Source: Plantibacter flavus
GTDB lineage: Bacteria; Actinomycetota; Actinomycetes; Actinomycetales; Microbacteriaceae
Length of the DNA stretch: 64,000 bases
Assembly: GCF_002024505.1 (NCBI RefSeq)
Contig: NZ_CP019402.1
Span: 434,001 to 498,000 of the forward strand
Direction of reading: 5' to 3'
Shown here: positions 32,774-42,255 of the stretch, piece after piece
Position numbering within the stretch: the stretch's first letter is position 1
Layout: each line of letters opens with the position of its first letter
Position numbers and translations under genes: made by a program
Notes under the pieces: generated by a model
What the model saw: the letters and a program-made list of their open reading frames with translations, nothing else
What the model was told of the DNA's origin: nothing
The model's database searches: none

Positions 32774-33834
32774 CCGGTGGACCCGACGAACCGACCAAGG
32801 CCAGGGTGCGATCCCGGGCACCTCGACCGACGATGCACGACGTGGCGACCGCGGCGGGGGTGTCCGTCGGGGCCGTCTCCTACGCCTTGAACGGACGACC
32901 CGGGGTGTCGGAGACGACCCGCGCGAGAGTCCTCGCGATCGCGGCCGAACTCGGATGGGCCGCGAACCAGGCCGCGCGCAGTCTGCGGGGTGGCGGCACC
33001 AACACGGTCGGCCTCGTCATCGCGAGACCGGCTGAGACCCTCGGCGTCGAGACCTACTACATGCAGCTCATCGCCGGTCTCGAGGAGACCCTCGCGGCCA
33101 ACGACTTCGACCTGCTGCTCCGAGTGGTCGCCGACGTCGACGCGGAGGCGCGCATCTACCGGGGATGGGGTGCATCGGAACGCGTCGACGGGATCATCGT
33201 CGTCGATCCGCGGACCGAGGACCCCCGCCTCGAGGTCGTCGTCGAGACGGGCCTGCGAGCGGTCGTCCTCGGTGACGCTCCGGACCGACCGGAGGTGTCC
33301 TCCGTCGTGGTCGACCACGGAGGGGCCACCGCGGACGCCGTCCGCTACCTGCAGGCCATCGGCCACCGGCGCATCACCCGGGTCGCGGGTCCCGAGCACC
33401 TCCGCCACGTCTCGGCACGCGACCGGGCGTTCGAGGACACCGCACACGAACTCGGCGTGGAGTCGTCGATCATCCGGACGGACTTCACCGCCGAGAGCGG
33501 TGCGTCGGCGACGCGGAGGATCCTCGCGCGGGCGGACCGCCCGACTGCGGTCATCTACGACAACGACGTGATGGCCGCTGCGGCGCTGCCGGTCGCCGCC
33601 GAGTTCTCACTCGCCGTTCCGCACGACCTCAGCATCCTGTCCTGGGAGGACTCGATGCTCTGCCAGCTGGCGACACCGCCGATCACCGCGATCCGGCGAG
33701 ACGTCCGGGCATTCGGGGCGCTCGTCGCCGAAGCGCTCCTCGACCAGATCCGCACCGGTCGCCCGGTGCGCCTCGACGCCGCCCGCCCCGAACTCCTCCC
33801 GCGGGCGTCCACCGCCCCGCGAACCCTTCCGTGA
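32770..33834 (+). CDS. Transcriptional regulator, LacI family (system C)
   Basis: 354 aa, ATG 32770 overlapping the permease stop. A 20-residue basic lead precedes the HTH (TMHDVATAAGVSVGAVSYALN, about 21-41); the hinge helix region is WAANQAARSLRG. The sensor domain has TYYMQLIAGLEETL, SVVVDHGGATADAVRYL and DLSILSWEDSMLCQLATPP near the C-terminus, with the AIRRDVRAFG end typical of the family. It probably controls the divergent beta-mannosidase and its own operon through the TTAAG palindrome at 29540-29558. A 7-bp hairpin (33829-33848) spans its stop codon. Confidence 0.9.
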   Translation: MTGGPDEPTKARVRSRAPRPTMHDVATAAGVSVGAVSYALNGRPGVSETTRARVLAIAAELGWAANQAARSLRGGGTNTVGLVIARPAETLGVETYYMQLIAGLEETLAANDFDLLLRVVADVDAEARIYRGWGASERVDGIIVVDPRTEDPRLEVVVETGLRAVVLGDAPDRPEVSSVVVDHGGATADAVRYLQAIGHRRITRVAGPEHLRHVSARDRAFEDTAHELGVESSIIRTDFTAESGASATRRILARADRPTAVIYDNDVMAAAALPVAAEFSLAVPHDLSILSWEDSMLCQLATPPITAIRRDVRAFGALVAEALLDQIRTGRPVRLDAARPELLPRASTAPRTLP

Positions 33835-33871
33835 CCACGACGTCACGGAAGACGATCCAGAAGGAACCCTC

Positions 33872-35824
33872 ATGAAACGACACTCCGCGAAACTCCCGAC
33901 CCCGGACGGCGTCGACGCCCTGATCGGCGTCAACTACTGGTCACGCACCGGTGGTCCGCTCATGTGGCGGGACTACGACGGCGAGGTCGTCGCGCAGGAG
34001 CTCGAGCAGCTCCGCGCCCACGGCATCACGCACACGCGGAGCTTCCTGTACTGGCCGGACTTCCACCCGGAGCCCGATCGCCTGTCCGAGGAGATGCTCG
34101 CCCACTTCGCCGACTTCCTGCAGCGGCACACCGACGCGGGGATGTGGACGATCCCCACCTTCCTCGTCGGGCACATGTCCGCGCAGAACTGGGATCCGGC
34201 GTGGCGCGACGGGCGCGACGTCTTCTCCGACGTCTGGTTCGTCGGGCGCCAGGCCTGGTACATCCGCGAGGTGGTCTCCCGCTTCACCGAGCACCCCGCG
34301 ATCGACGGGTGGCTGCTGACGAACGAGGTGCCGATCTACGCGGACTGGCGTTCACGCGGCATCGACACCATCGACGCCGAGGCGGTCACCGCCTGGGCAC
34401 AGCTGCTGATCGACGCGGTGCGGGCCGGCGGCGGGACCCAGCCGGTGTCCGTCGGCGAGGGCGCCTGGGGCGTCGAGATCACCGGGAACGACAACGGCTT
34501 CCGGGTCCGTGAGCTCGAGCCGCTGATCGACTTCTTCGGTCCGCACGTCTACCGCATGGAGGACGACCCGGTCCGGCAGCACCTCGGAGCCGCCTTCATC
34601 TGCGAACTGCTGGACCTCGGCGGCAAGCCCGTCGTCATGGAGGAGTTCGGCGTCACGTCCGACTACGTGGACGACGAGAACGCGGCGCACTACTACCGCC
34701 AGGTCCTCCACGCGACCCTGCTCGGCGGCGCCACCGCCTGGATCCCGTGGAACAACGTCGACTACGACGCGTTCTCGGATCGCGAGCCCTACTCACACCA
34801 CCCGTTCGAGATGCACTTCGGTCTCGTCACCGACCAGGGGGTCCCGAAGGCGCAGCTCCTCGAGGTCCGCGACTTCGCGGCCACCCTCTCGGAGCTCGAC
34901 TTCCGGGGGCTCGAACGACCTGACACCCGCATCGGCCTGCTCGTGTCCTCTTTCCTCGAGTCGCCCTACGCCTTCACCGCCCGCGAGGACGGCCCGACCG
35001 TGTTCCAGGTGTCACGGCAGGCCTACGTCTCCGCCCGCACCGCCGACCTGCCCGTCGGCGTCGTCCGAGAACTGGACGGGCTCCCGGCGGACCTCGACCT
35101 CATCATCGTCCCGTCGACGAAGGCGCTCCTCGCACCCACCTGGGCGGAGCTCGAGCGCCGGGCGGCCGCCGGTGCCACCGTGTACGCCTCCTACTTCAAC
35201 GGTATGCACGCGAATCAGCGCGGATCGTGGTGGCCGAAGCTCGACGACCTGTTCGGTGTCCGCAAACGCCTGCGCTACGGACTCATCGAACCCGTCCTCG
35301 ACGAGACCGTCGCGCTCGAGTTCCAGACGGACTTCGGCGGCATCGCCCGCGGCACCTCCCTCGCCTTCCACGTCGGAGGCACGGTCGACGGCCGCTCGCA
35401 CCTGCCCGTCGAACCGGTCGACGCCGAGGTCATCGCGACCGATCGGGACGGTCGGCCGGCGCTGCTCCGACGACGGGTCGGCAGCGGGTCGATGATCCTG
35501 TCCACCTACCCGGTCGAGTACTTCGCCTCGGCCGTGCCGCGGGTCAACCCCGAGCCGACCTGGGAGCTCTACGCGGCGCTCGCCGCGGAAGCCGGCGTAA
35601 CACCGTCGGTCCGGGTCGACGACGCGCTCGTGATGACCGGTGAGATGACCCACCGCGACGGTCGTCGATTCGTCTGGTTCATCAGTCAGAGCGACGAGAC
35701 CCGCACGGTCGAGCCGGTCTCCGACGGCGGACTGGTGGACCGCGTCGACGGATCCTCCGTCACCACCGTGACCCTGCCACCGTTCGGGGTGGAGATCGTC
35801 GAGTACCGGGAGCAGCGCGCATGA
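33872..35824 (+). CDS. Intracellular GH5-like glycoside hydrolase (mannanase/beta-mannosidase-like)
   Basis: 650 aa, no signal peptide. The N-terminal TIM barrel (about 15-345) has [20 protein letters not shown] at strand 1, acid/base Glu152 in LLTNEVPIY and nucleophile Glu258 in VVMEEFG, the clan-A arrangement. Residues about 350-545 resemble the glutaminase-amidotransferase-like fold of large beta-galactosidases ([38 protein letters not shown]), and a small beta-domain ends the chain. ATG 33872 has AAGGA upstream. It follows the LacI gene by 37 bp and overlaps the ManD gene by ATGA. It likely acts on imported oligosaccharides; beta-mannan or glucan linkage is inferred from neighbours only. 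Confidence 0.8.
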   Translation: MKRHSAKLPTPDGVDALIGVNYWSRTGGPLMWRDYDGEVVAQELEQLRAHGITHTRSFLYWPDFHPEPDRLSEEMLAHFADFLQRHTDAGMWTIPTFLVGHMSAQNWDPAWRDGRDVFSDVWFVGRQAWYIREVVSRFTEHPAIDGWLLTNEVPIYADWRSRGIDTIDAEAVTAWAQLLIDAVRAGGGTQPVSVGEGAWGVEITGNDNGFRVRELEPLIDFFGPHVYRMEDDPVRQHLGAAFICELLDLGGKPVVMEEFGVTSDYVDDENAAHYYRQVLHATLLGGATAWIPWNNVDYDAFSDREPYSHHPFEMHFGLVTDQGVPKAQLLEVRDFAATLSELDFRGLERPDTRIGLLVSSFLESPYAFTAREDGPTVFQVSRQAYVSARTADLPVGVVRELDGLPADLDLIIVPSTKALLAPTWAELERRAAAGATVYASYFNGMHANQRGSWWPKLDDLFGVRKRLRYGLIEPVLDETVALEFQTDFGGIARGTSLAFHVGGTVDGRSHLPVEPVDAEVIATDRDGRPALLRRRVGSGSMILSTYPVEYFASAVPRVNPEPTWELYAALAAEAGVTPSVRVDDALVMTGEMTHRDGRRFVWFISQSDETRTVEPVSDGGLVDRVDGSSVTTVTLPPFGVEIVEYREQRA

Positions 35825-37059
35825 TCATCGACAAGGCTGAGGTCATCGTCACGAGTCCGGATCGGAACTTCGTGACGTTGAAGCTGACGACGGATGACGG
35901 TCTGACGGGCTTGGGGGACGCGACGTTGAACGGGCGCGAGTTGGCGGTGGTGGCGTATCTGTCCGAGCACGTGGTGCCGTTGTTGCTGGGGCGTGATGCG
36001 TCGCGGATCGAGGACACGTGGCAGTTCCTGTATCGGTCGGCGTATTGGCGTCGGGGTCCGGTGACGATGGCTGCGGTCGCGGCGGTCGATATGGCGTTGT
36101 GGGACATCAAGGGCAAGGCTGCGGGCATGCCGGTGTATCAGTTGCTGGGCGGTGCGTCGCGGACGGGGCTGCTCGCCTATGGGCATGCGTCGGGGAAGAG
36201 CAACGAGGAGTTGTTCGACAGTGTGCGCGAGCATCAGGCGCAGGGGTATAAGGCCATCCGGATCCAGACGGCGGTGCCGGGGCTGCAGTCGATCTACGGC
36301 ATCGCCTCGAACGCCACCTTCGAGGGCAACACGGGTGTCCGCTACGACCACGAGCCGGCGCAGCGTGGCGGCCTGCCGAACGAGGAGGACTGGGACACGA
36401 GGTCGTATCTGCGGCATCTGCCGACGGTGTTCGAGGCGGTGCGGAACGAGTTCGGTCCGGAGTTGCCGTTGCTGCATGACGGGCATCACCGGATGACGCC
36501 GATCCAGGCCGCGAAGCTCGGCAAGAGCCTGGAACCCTACGACCTGTTCTGGTTGGAGGACTGCACGCCGGCGGAGAACCCGGAGGCGTTGCGGCTGGTG
36601 CGGCAGCACACGACGACGCCGTTGGCGATCGGGGAGATCTTCAACACGGTGTGGGACTACCAGCAGATCATCCGCGAGCAGCTGATCGACTATGTGCGTG
36701 GTGCGGTGACGCACATGGGTGGGATCTCGCATCTGAAGAAGACGTTGGACTATGCGGCGCAGTACCAGATCAAGTCGGGCATGCACGGGCCGACGGACAT
36801 CTCGCCGGTCGGCATGGCGGCCGCGATGCACCTGGGGTTGGCGATCCACAACTTCGGCATCCAGGAGTACATGAAGCACGGAGCGAAGACCGACGCCGTG
36901 TTCGAGCAGTCGTACACATGGGAGGACGGCATGCTGCACCCGGGGGACCAGCCCGGCCTGGGTGTCGAGTTGAACGTGGACGAGGCGGGCAAGTACCCGT
37001 ATCAGCGGGCGTACCTGCCCTACAACCGTCTCGCCGACGGAACCGTCCACGACTGGTAA
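35821..37059 (+). CDS. manD: D-mannonate dehydratase, enolase superfamily
   Basis: 412 aa. Converts D-mannonate to 2-keto-3-deoxy-D-gluconate. The ManD residues can be placed: general-base pair Arg147/Tyr159 in [18 protein letters not shown], metal ligands Asp220, Glu246 (WLEDC) and Glu272 (AIGEIF), plus His222, His322 (MHGP) and Glu349 (IQEY). From the Asp ligand on, numbering runs ten residues ahead of the characterised Novosphingobium ManD because of a longer loop. ATG 35821 overlaps the previous stop. Codon use is unusual: stretches at 35868-36295 and 36400-36890 use many TTG, TAT and GAT codons, rare in neighbours. Low-activity members of this family also exist. Confidence 0.9.
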   Translation: MIIDKAEVIVTSPDRNFVTLKLTTDDGLTGLGDATLNGRELAVVAYLSEHVVPLLLGRDASRIEDTWQFLYRSAYWRRGPVTMAAVAAVDMALWDIKGKAAGMPVYQLLGGASRTGLLAYGHASGKSNEELFDSVREHQAQGYKAIRIQTAVPGLQSIYGIASNATFEGNTGVRYDHEPAQRGGLPNEEDWDTRSYLRHLPTVFEAVRNEFGPELPLLHDGHHRMTPIQAAKLGKSLEPYDLFWLEDCTPAENPEALRLVRQHTTTPLAIGEIFNTVWDYQQIIREQLIDYVRGAVTHMGGISHLKKTLDYAAQYQIKSGMHGPTDISPVGMAAAMHLGLAIHNFGIQEYMKHGAKTDAVFEQSYTWEDGMLHPGDQPGLGVELNVDEAGKYPYQRAYLPYNRLADGTVHDW

Positions 37060-37075
37060 CCCCGGCGACGCCCCG

Positions 37076-37801
37076 TCAGCGGAGGCCGAGGAGCGCAGCG
37101 ACGCGGTGGCGCAGTCCGGCCCGGACGAGCCGGGCGTGCTCCCGCGCCGCCGTCCGGGCCTCGTCGACCTGACCGGTGGCGATCGCCTCGAACAGTTGCT
37201 CGTGGACGGCGAGCGAGTCCTGGGCCGCTTCGTCGCGGACCAACCTGCCGCCGTATGCGGAGCGCTGCGTCGAGACCAGGGCGCTCTCGATGCCGTCGAG
37301 CAGGAAGGAGAGCACCTCGCTGCCGGCCGCGTCGACGAGCGCCGCGTGGAATTCGCCGTTGGCGACGCCGAGGGCGTCGCCGGATTCGGCACTCCGCATC
37401 CGATCGAGGGCGGATCGGGCCGAGTCGACCGCGTGCGAGGCCGACGGGGAGGATTGCTCGGCCGCCCGCTGCGCGACGAACTCGTCGAGGAAGTCCCTGA
37501 TCTGCGCGAGCTCGATCAGACGCTGGGGATCGCGGCGGACCAGGGCGCCGAGCTGGATGCCGAGCACCTCGCTGGTCGGCCGGGTCACCGTGCCGCGGCG
37601 CCCACGGCCCAACTCGATGAGCCCTCGGCCGCTCAGGACCTTCAACACCTCTCGGACCGTGGCGCGGCTGATCCCGTAGCGCTCGGAGAGTTCGGATTCG
37701 CTCGGGAGCTTCGCGCCGAACTCGAACTCGTCGGCGAGTTCCCGCTGCAAGTCGTCGGCGATGTCCTCGACCCGAGACTCGGTCCCTCCGGTGTGATCCA
37801 T
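37076..37801 (-). CDS. Transcriptional regulator, GntR family, FadR/FCD subfamily
   Basis: 241 aa. The GntR winged helix is at about 8-75 (KLPSESELSERYGISRATVREVLKVLSGRGLIELGRGRRG). The FCD effector domain follows from about 95 and keeps the metal-ligand pattern: an Asp in the first helices, then EFHAALVDAAG, VHEQLFEAI and AREHARLVRAG (His residues). FCD regulators usually sense small carboxylates or sugar acids, consistent with ManD next door (convergent, 16 bp apart) and possibly with mannonate or KDG as effector (inference). The start has no Shine-Dalgarno; TACCTT lies 6 nt upstream, so a leaderless mRNA is possible. It is divergent from the esterase and importer D. Confidence 0.9.
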   Translation of the reverse strand: MDHTGGTESRVEDIADDLQRELADEFEFGAKLPSESELSERYGISRATVREVLKVLSGRGLIELGRGRRGTVTRPTSEVLGIQLGALVRRDPQRLIELAQIRDFLDEFVAQRAAEQSSPSASHAVDSARSALDRMRSAESGDALGVANGEFHAALVDAAGSEVLSFLLDGIESALVSTQRSAYGGRLVRDEAAQDSLAVHEQLFEAIATGQVDEARTAAREHARLVRAGLRHRVAALLGLR

Positions 37802-37809
37802 GCCGTGAA

Positions 37810-37829
37810 GGTATCAGACAACTTTTGGC
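37810..37829. promoter_or_regulatory. Predicted GntR operator, copy 1
   Basis: GGTATCAGACAACTTTTGGC, 18 of 20 identical to the second copy 41 bp away (four helical turns). It lies 9 bp upstream of the GntR start codon. Confidence 0.65.
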
Positions 37830-37850
37830 CCGAGTGAGTAGCTGGACAAA

Positions 37851-37870
37851 GGTGTCAGACATCTTTTGGC
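37851..37870. promoter_or_regulatory. Predicted GntR operator, copy 2
   Basis: GGTGTCAGACATCTTTTGGC, containing the palindrome TGTC-A-GACA. Direct repeat of copy 1. Confidence 0.65.
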
Positions 37871-37953
37871 GTGTTTGGGGCGTCATTCGGCGATTTTTCG
37901 GCCAAGCACCTTGATTTAGTCGGGCTACTTGGAGAATCTTCCCGAGGAGTTGC

Positions 37954-37982
37954 TTGACAACTTTGACCGCTGGGCGGAGGAT
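37954..37982 (+). promoter_or_regulatory. Predicted promoter of the esterase / importer D operon with third GntR half-site
   Basis: Perfect TTGACA (37954-37959), 17 bp, and GAGGAT (37977-37982). The -35 is part of GACAACTTT (37956-37964), identical to nine bases of operator copy 1, so the GntR protein could cover the -35. This promoter argues that the esterase starts downstream, at 38010. Confidence 0.55.
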
Positions 37983-38009
37983 CGATCCATCAACGACGAT
38001 GGGAGTCAG

Positions 38010-39521
38010 GTGTTCGAGTACGTCACATCACTGGGCCGGGTGCGCGGCGAGCGGATCGACACCCCGGACGGCGCGGCGGTCGCGGTCCTCGGGCTCCCGA
38101 CCGCTCGGGTCGCAGCCCGGTTCCAGCCGGCGGTACGGCCGGACGGTTGGCGCGGTGTCCGCGCAAGCGCTCAAGGCCCGATCGCCTGGCAGGACGCGGG
38201 GCGGGCCGGAGGGGCACCGATGAGCGAGGCCGACAGCCTCACAGCGAACGTCTGGCTCCCCGGTGAACGCGTCGACACCCCTCGACCGGTCCTCGTCTGG
38301 GTCCACGGCGGCGCGCACCTCTACGGCTCGAACGCGCACCCGCTGTGCGACGGTGCCCGCCTCGCCGCGGCGCACGGGATCATCGTGGTGTCGATCGCGT
38401 ACCGGCTCGGCGCACTCGGCTCGCTCCGCCTCGACCACCTGCTCGGCCCGGAGTATGTGGACGCCGGCAACCTGGCGCTCCGCGACACGCTCGCCGGCGT
38501 CCAGTGGGTGCATGACGAGATCGCGGCCTTCGGGGGCGATCCCGCACGCATCACCGTCATGGGGCAGTCCGCCGGCGGCGTGGCCGTCGCCACGTTGCTC
38601 GCCGAGAGCTCCGGCGACTCTCCCTTCCGTCGGGTGATCATCGAGAGCGCGACGGCCGAGCGGGTGCACACGCTCGACGAAGCGGCCGAGGTGACCGATG
38701 AACTGCTGGTGGAGCTGGCCGGCTCGGACGCCGACCCTGGCGAGCTGCTGCGCACCGGTCCGGCCGAGCTCGTCGCCGCCCAGGAACGGATGGTCGATCG
38801 GTGGCGTGCGACCCGGCGGGGGCCCGGCATCCCCTTCCGGCCCGTCATCGACGGGCGCTTCGTCCACGATGTACCGCTGCGGTCGATCGCAGCCGGCGCC
38901 GGCGCCCACATCGACGCGATCATCGGAACGAACCGGAACGAGGCGAGCGGATACGTCGACCTGCTCCGCCTCGCGCCTGCGGAGGCCCTGGCCACGCTCG
39001 ACCGCGAACTCCAGGCCGACGGCCGAGGCGGAACCGCCGACGCCTATCTGGCTGCCTGCGCTGCGGACGACGGGCGGGTGCTCGATCCGGTCGAGGCACT
39101 GGAATCGTACGTCTCCGACCGGCTCTACCGACGGCCGGTGAGCCGTCTGCTCGACGCGCGTTCCGGTGCGGAAGGGAACACCTTCGGCTACCTCTTCGCC
39201 TGGAGCCGACCGGACACGCCCACGTGGGCCCGCCGCTCCGGTCACTCGCTCGAGCTGCCGTTCGTGTTCCGACACCTCGACGACAGCGCCGCGGCCAGGG
39301 AGGAGCTCGGCGCCGAACCGCCGTTCGAGCTCAGCGAGCGGATGAGCGCGGGATGGGCGGCGTTCGTCGCCGCGGGGGACCCGTCCTCCCCGGATGCCGC
39401 GTGGCCGGCGTACGGTCCCGAGCGCTCCACCCGCGTCCTCGACCGTCGGAGCCGGACCGTCCATGACCCCTTCGCCGCCCGTCGGCGCTTCACCGAAGCC
39501 TCCCCAGTGCTCGCCGCCTGA
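38010..39521 (+). CDS. Type-B carboxylesterase (COesterase family)
   Basis: 503 aa from GTG 38010 (GGGAG 4 nt upstream, about 28 nt after the predicted -10). The frame is open back to a TTG at 37929, which would lie upstream of the promoter. Alpha/beta-hydrolase with the family signatures VWVHGGAHLYGS (oxyanion hole), the nucleophile Ser in VMGQSAGGVAVA, the acidic residue in IGTNRNEASGY and the catalytic His in SGHSLELPFVF. No signal peptide, so cytoplasmic. As first gene of the importer D operon under a GntR regulator it may remove acetyl or feruloyl groups from imported oligosaccharides (inference). 51 bp separate it from the binding protein. Confidence 0.85.
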   Translation: MFEYVTSLGRVRGERIDTPDGAAVAVLGLPTARVAARFQPAVRPDGWRGVRASAQGPIAWQDAGRAGGAPMSEADSLTANVWLPGERVDTPRPVLVWVHGGAHLYGSNAHPLCDGARLAAAHGIIVVSIAYRLGALGSLRLDHLLGPEYVDAGNLALRDTLAGVQWVHDEIAAFGGDPARITVMGQSAGGVAVATLLAESSGDSPFRRVIIESATAERVHTLDEAAEVTDELLVELAGSDADPGELLRTGPAELVAAQERMVDRWRATRRGPGIPFRPVIDGRFVHDVPLRSIAAGAGAHIDAIIGTNRNEASGYVDLLRLAPAEALATLDRELQADGRGGTADAYLAACAADDGRVLDPVEALESYVSDRLYRRPVSRLLDARSGAEGNTFGYLFAWSRPDTPTWARRSGHSLELPFVFRHLDDSAAAREELGAEPPFELSERMSAGWAAFVAAGDPSSPDAAWPAYGPERSTRVLDRRSRTVHDPFAARRRFTEASPVLAA

Positions 39522-39572
39522 TACCTCGACACAACCGTTCCAGCGACACATCAGCTTCAGAGGAGAAGACAG

Positions 39573-41273
39573 ATGTCACACACGAACCCCCTGCACGACG
39601 TCCAGCTCACCCGCCGCACCGCGCTCGGCCTCGGTATCGGCGGTCTCGCCGCCATGGCCCTCGCGGCGTGCTCGCCGGGTGGCGCGAGCACCCAGGCCGC
39701 GCGATCCGAGCTCCTGCTGCCCACGTTCCGAGCGCAGCGCGCCGCGGACGCCACCGCCATCGTGAGCCAGGTTGCCGGGGTGCAACCGGTCTACACCTCG
39801 TACCCCGCGAGCTACTGGACCAGTGTCGCCGCGGCGCCGGGCCGGGGCGGCGAGTTGAAGACGTTCCAGATGCTGTACTTCTCGCCACCCGCACCACTCG
39901 AGTCGAACCCGTTCTGGCAGGAGCTCAACAAGCGGATCAACGCCGACTTCAAGCCGAGCTACGCCTCCGGCGACAACTACGACGCGAAGGTCGCGACGAC
40001 GCTCGCGGGCGGCACGCTGCCGGACATCATGTACCTCCGAGACGAGGTCCCGGCGGTGCAGCAGGCGATCCAGGCCGGTGCATTCGCCGACCTGTCCGAC
40101 GCGCTGGGCGGCGACGCCGTCCTCGAGTACCCGAACCTGGCGAACCTCGAGACCCATGCGTGGCGGAACTCGGCGAAGGGCAACCGCATCATGGGCGTCC
40201 CGCGCACGAGCCCCCGCGTGACGGCCTGCCCGGTCATCCGCACCGACCTCATGGAGGCGGTCGGTGTGACCGGTCAGCCGGCCGACGCGGCGGCGTTCGC
40301 GGACGTCCTGGCGGAGATCGCGAAGCTCGGCGAACACGCCGGCCGTCGCGTGTGGGCGGTCGGTGGCCTCGGCACGGGTCAGATCCAACTGCTGTCGCGC
40401 TGGATGTTCGGCGCGGGCGCGGACTGGACGCTCGGCTCCGGCGGCTCGCTCGTCAACACGATCGAGACCGACGAATTCGAGGCAACCATGGAGTACCTGG
40501 CCGATCTGTGGAAGCGGAACGTGTTCCACCCCGACGCGATCGCGCTCGGATCCGACTCCCAGCGCAGCAAGGAGAAGCAGCTCTGGCTCGAGGGCCAGAT
40601 CGCCTTCGAACTCGACGACCCGGCCTGGCTCTCCTCGCAAGGCATGCTGCAGGTCGAGGAGTCGACGAGTGGCGCCCGCGTCGGGTACCTGACCCCGCCC
40701 GGCCACGACGGCGGGGACATCGTCGTACAGGCGGGACCGGGCTACGGTGGCTTCGACGGGATCTCCGCCTCCGCGGCCAAGGACCCGAAGCGCCTGGCGG
40801 AGCTGTTGCGGTTCCTCGACTGGTGGGCTGCGCCGTTCGGCACCGAGGAGAACCTGTTCATCGGCGGTTCCGGTCTGGAGGGCTACAACTACACCTTCGG
40901 GCCGGGCAAGCAGATCGTCTCGACGGGAGACGCGACCGCCCTCGCCAACCTCCAGGGCCTCAAATGGCTGGGCGTCACCGCACCGCCGTACATCATGCTG
41001 AACAACGAGAACGCCGGGCGCGCCGAAGGGCTCGTCGCGCAGATGGAGTACCTCACGAAGGCCGCCGTCGACAGCCCGGTCGTCGGCCTGACGTCCACCA
41101 CTCAGACGAGCCGTGGGGCCCAGCTGACCCAGATCAACGACGACTACCGCAAAAAGATCGTCTCGGGCAAGCTCTCGGTCTCCGCGATCAAGGACTGGCG
41201 GTCCGACTGGCGGAAAGCCGGTGGCGACCAGGTCAAGGCCGATTACCGCAAGCTCCTCGACGAACGGAAGTGA
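39573..41273 (+). CDS. Importer D: substrate-binding lipoprotein (LplA-type, Tat signal)
   Basis: 566 aa. Twin-arginine signal (LTRRTALGLG, RR at 14-15) and lipobox LAAC (Cys33). Same large-size class and general plan as the binding protein of system A (6282-7940): both have LPTF/LPTY after the lipobox, VQPVYTSYP / VQPVYYSAP, FYSPPAP-type and YPNLANL motifs, and end in a conserved WR-AGGDQVKADYRKLL / VRAEYQEQLEKL helix. The two therefore form one paralogous subfamily. ATG 39573 has GAGGAG upstream. Large Tat-exported binding proteins of this group usually take oligosaccharides from plant or algal polysaccharides. Confidence 0.9.
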   Translation: MSHTNPLHDVQLTRRTALGLGIGGLAAMALAACSPGGASTQAARSELLLPTFRAQRAADATAIVSQVAGVQPVYTSYPASYWTSVAAAPGRGGELKTFQMLYFSPPAPLESNPFWQELNKRINADFKPSYASGDNYDAKVATTLAGGTLPDIMYLRDEVPAVQQAIQAGAFADLSDALGGDAVLEYPNLANLETHAWRNSAKGNRIMGVPRTSPRVTACPVIRTDLMEAVGVTGQPADAAAFADVLAEIAKLGEHAGRRVWAVGGLGTGQIQLLSRWMFGAGADWTLGSGGSLVNTIETDEFEATMEYLADLWKRNVFHPDAIALGSDSQRSKEKQLWLEGQIAFELDDPAWLSSQGMLQVEESTSGARVGYLTPPGHDGGDIVVQAGPGYGGFDGISASAAKDPKRLAELLRFLDWWAAPFGTEENLFIGGSGLEGYNYTFGPGKQIVSTGDATALANLQGLKWLGVTAPPYIMLNNENAGRAEGLVAQMEYLTKAAVDSPVVGLTSTTQTSRGAQLTQINDDYRKKIVSGKLSVSAIKDWRSDWRKAGGDQVKADYRKLLDERK

Positions 41274-41277
41274 CGTC

Positions 41278-42255
41278 ATGACGCAGCTGCAGACCAGGTC
41301 GGCGCGCTCCGCCGCCCGCGATCGTCGTCGAGAGGACGCGGCCCGCCGGCACCGCACCCCGCTCGGGACCCGGATGCGTCGCGAGTGGCGGATGTACGCG
41401 CTCATCCTGCCCGGGCTCCTGTTCTTCGTGCTCTTCGCCTACGTCCCGATCCTCGGCAACGTCGTCGCCTTCCAGGCGTTCTCGCCGTTCCTGGGGATCG
41501 AGGGCTCACCGTGGGTGGGCTTCGACAACTTCGTCCGCATCGTCAGCGACCCGGAGGTCGTTCGGGCAGTGGTCAACACGATCCAGATCGCCGTCCTCCA
41601 GATCGTCTTCTCCTTCCCTGCACCGATCCTGCTCGCCCTCCTCCTCAACAGCCTGTTGTCGTCCCGCGTGAAGCGGGTCGTGCAGTCGATCGTCTACCTG
41701 CCGCACTTCATCTCCTGGGTGATCGTGATCTCCATCTGGCAGCAGATCCTCGGCGGCGCCGGACCGGTCGCCGGGCTGTTCGAGTCCCTCGGCGTCGACG
41801 GCGTGAACATCATGTCGAATCCGGACACCTTCAAGCTCCTCGTGACCTCGCAGGTCATCTGGAAGGACATCGGCTGGGGGACCATCATCTTCTTCGCGGC
41901 GATCGCGGCGATCCCGCAGGAACTCTACGAGGCCGCGGCGGTGGACGGCGCGAAGCCGTGGCGGCAGACGTGGCACGTGACCCTACCGGGGCTCGTCCCG
42001 GTGATCTCGCTGCTGCTGGTCCTGACCGTCGGCAACGTGCTGACCGTCGGGTTCGAGCAGCTGCTCCTGCAACAACCGATCGTCGGCGCGGATGCTGCGC
42101 AGGTCATCGACACCTTCGTGTACTTCCGAGGCGTGGTCGGAGGCGACTGGGGGATCTCCGCAGCCGCAGGACTCATCAAGGGCGTCATCGGCACGCTCCT
42201 CGTGCTGGGCGCGAACCGTCTGGCGAAACGAATGGGAACGGAGGGGGTCCTGTGA
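41278..42255 (+). CDS. Importer D: ABC sugar permease, LplB-type
   Basis: 325 aa. ATG 41278 lies 4 bp after the binding-protein stop, with GGAAG upstream; the open frame extends back into that gene but is not needed. A basic N-terminal tail, six membrane segments (YALILPGLLFFVLFAYVPIL first) and EAA loop LYEAAAVDGAKPWRQTWHVT. It is closely similar in layout to the system A permease, including SQVIWKDIGWGTIIFFAAIA and the AAGLIKG segment. The stop overlaps the next gene by GTGA. Confidence 0.9.
   Translation: MTQLQTRSARSAARDRRREDAARRHRTPLGTRMRREWRMYALILPGLLFFVLFAYVPILGNVVAFQAFSPFLGIEGSPWVGFDNFVRIVSDPEVVRAVVNTIQIAVLQIVFSFPAPILLALLLNSLLSSRVKRVVQSIVYLPHFISWVIVISIWQQILGGAGPVAGLFESLGVDGVNIMSNPDTFKLLVTSQVIWKDIGWGTIIFFAAIAAIPQELYEAAAVDGAKPWRQTWHVTLPGLVPVISLLLVLTVGNVLTVGFEQLLLQQPIVGADAAQVIDTFVYFRGVVGGDWGISAAAGLIKGVIGTLLVLGANRLAKRMGTEGVL

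Noticed and set aside
33829..33848. Terminator after the system C LacI gene
   Set aside because: Only a 7-bp stem spanning the stop codon and no T-run; the downstream glycosidase and manD look co-transcribed.
37929..38009. Esterase start at TTG 37929
   Set aside because: The segment contains the TTGACA promoter and a GntR half-site, and has no ribosome binding site; GTG 38010 does.
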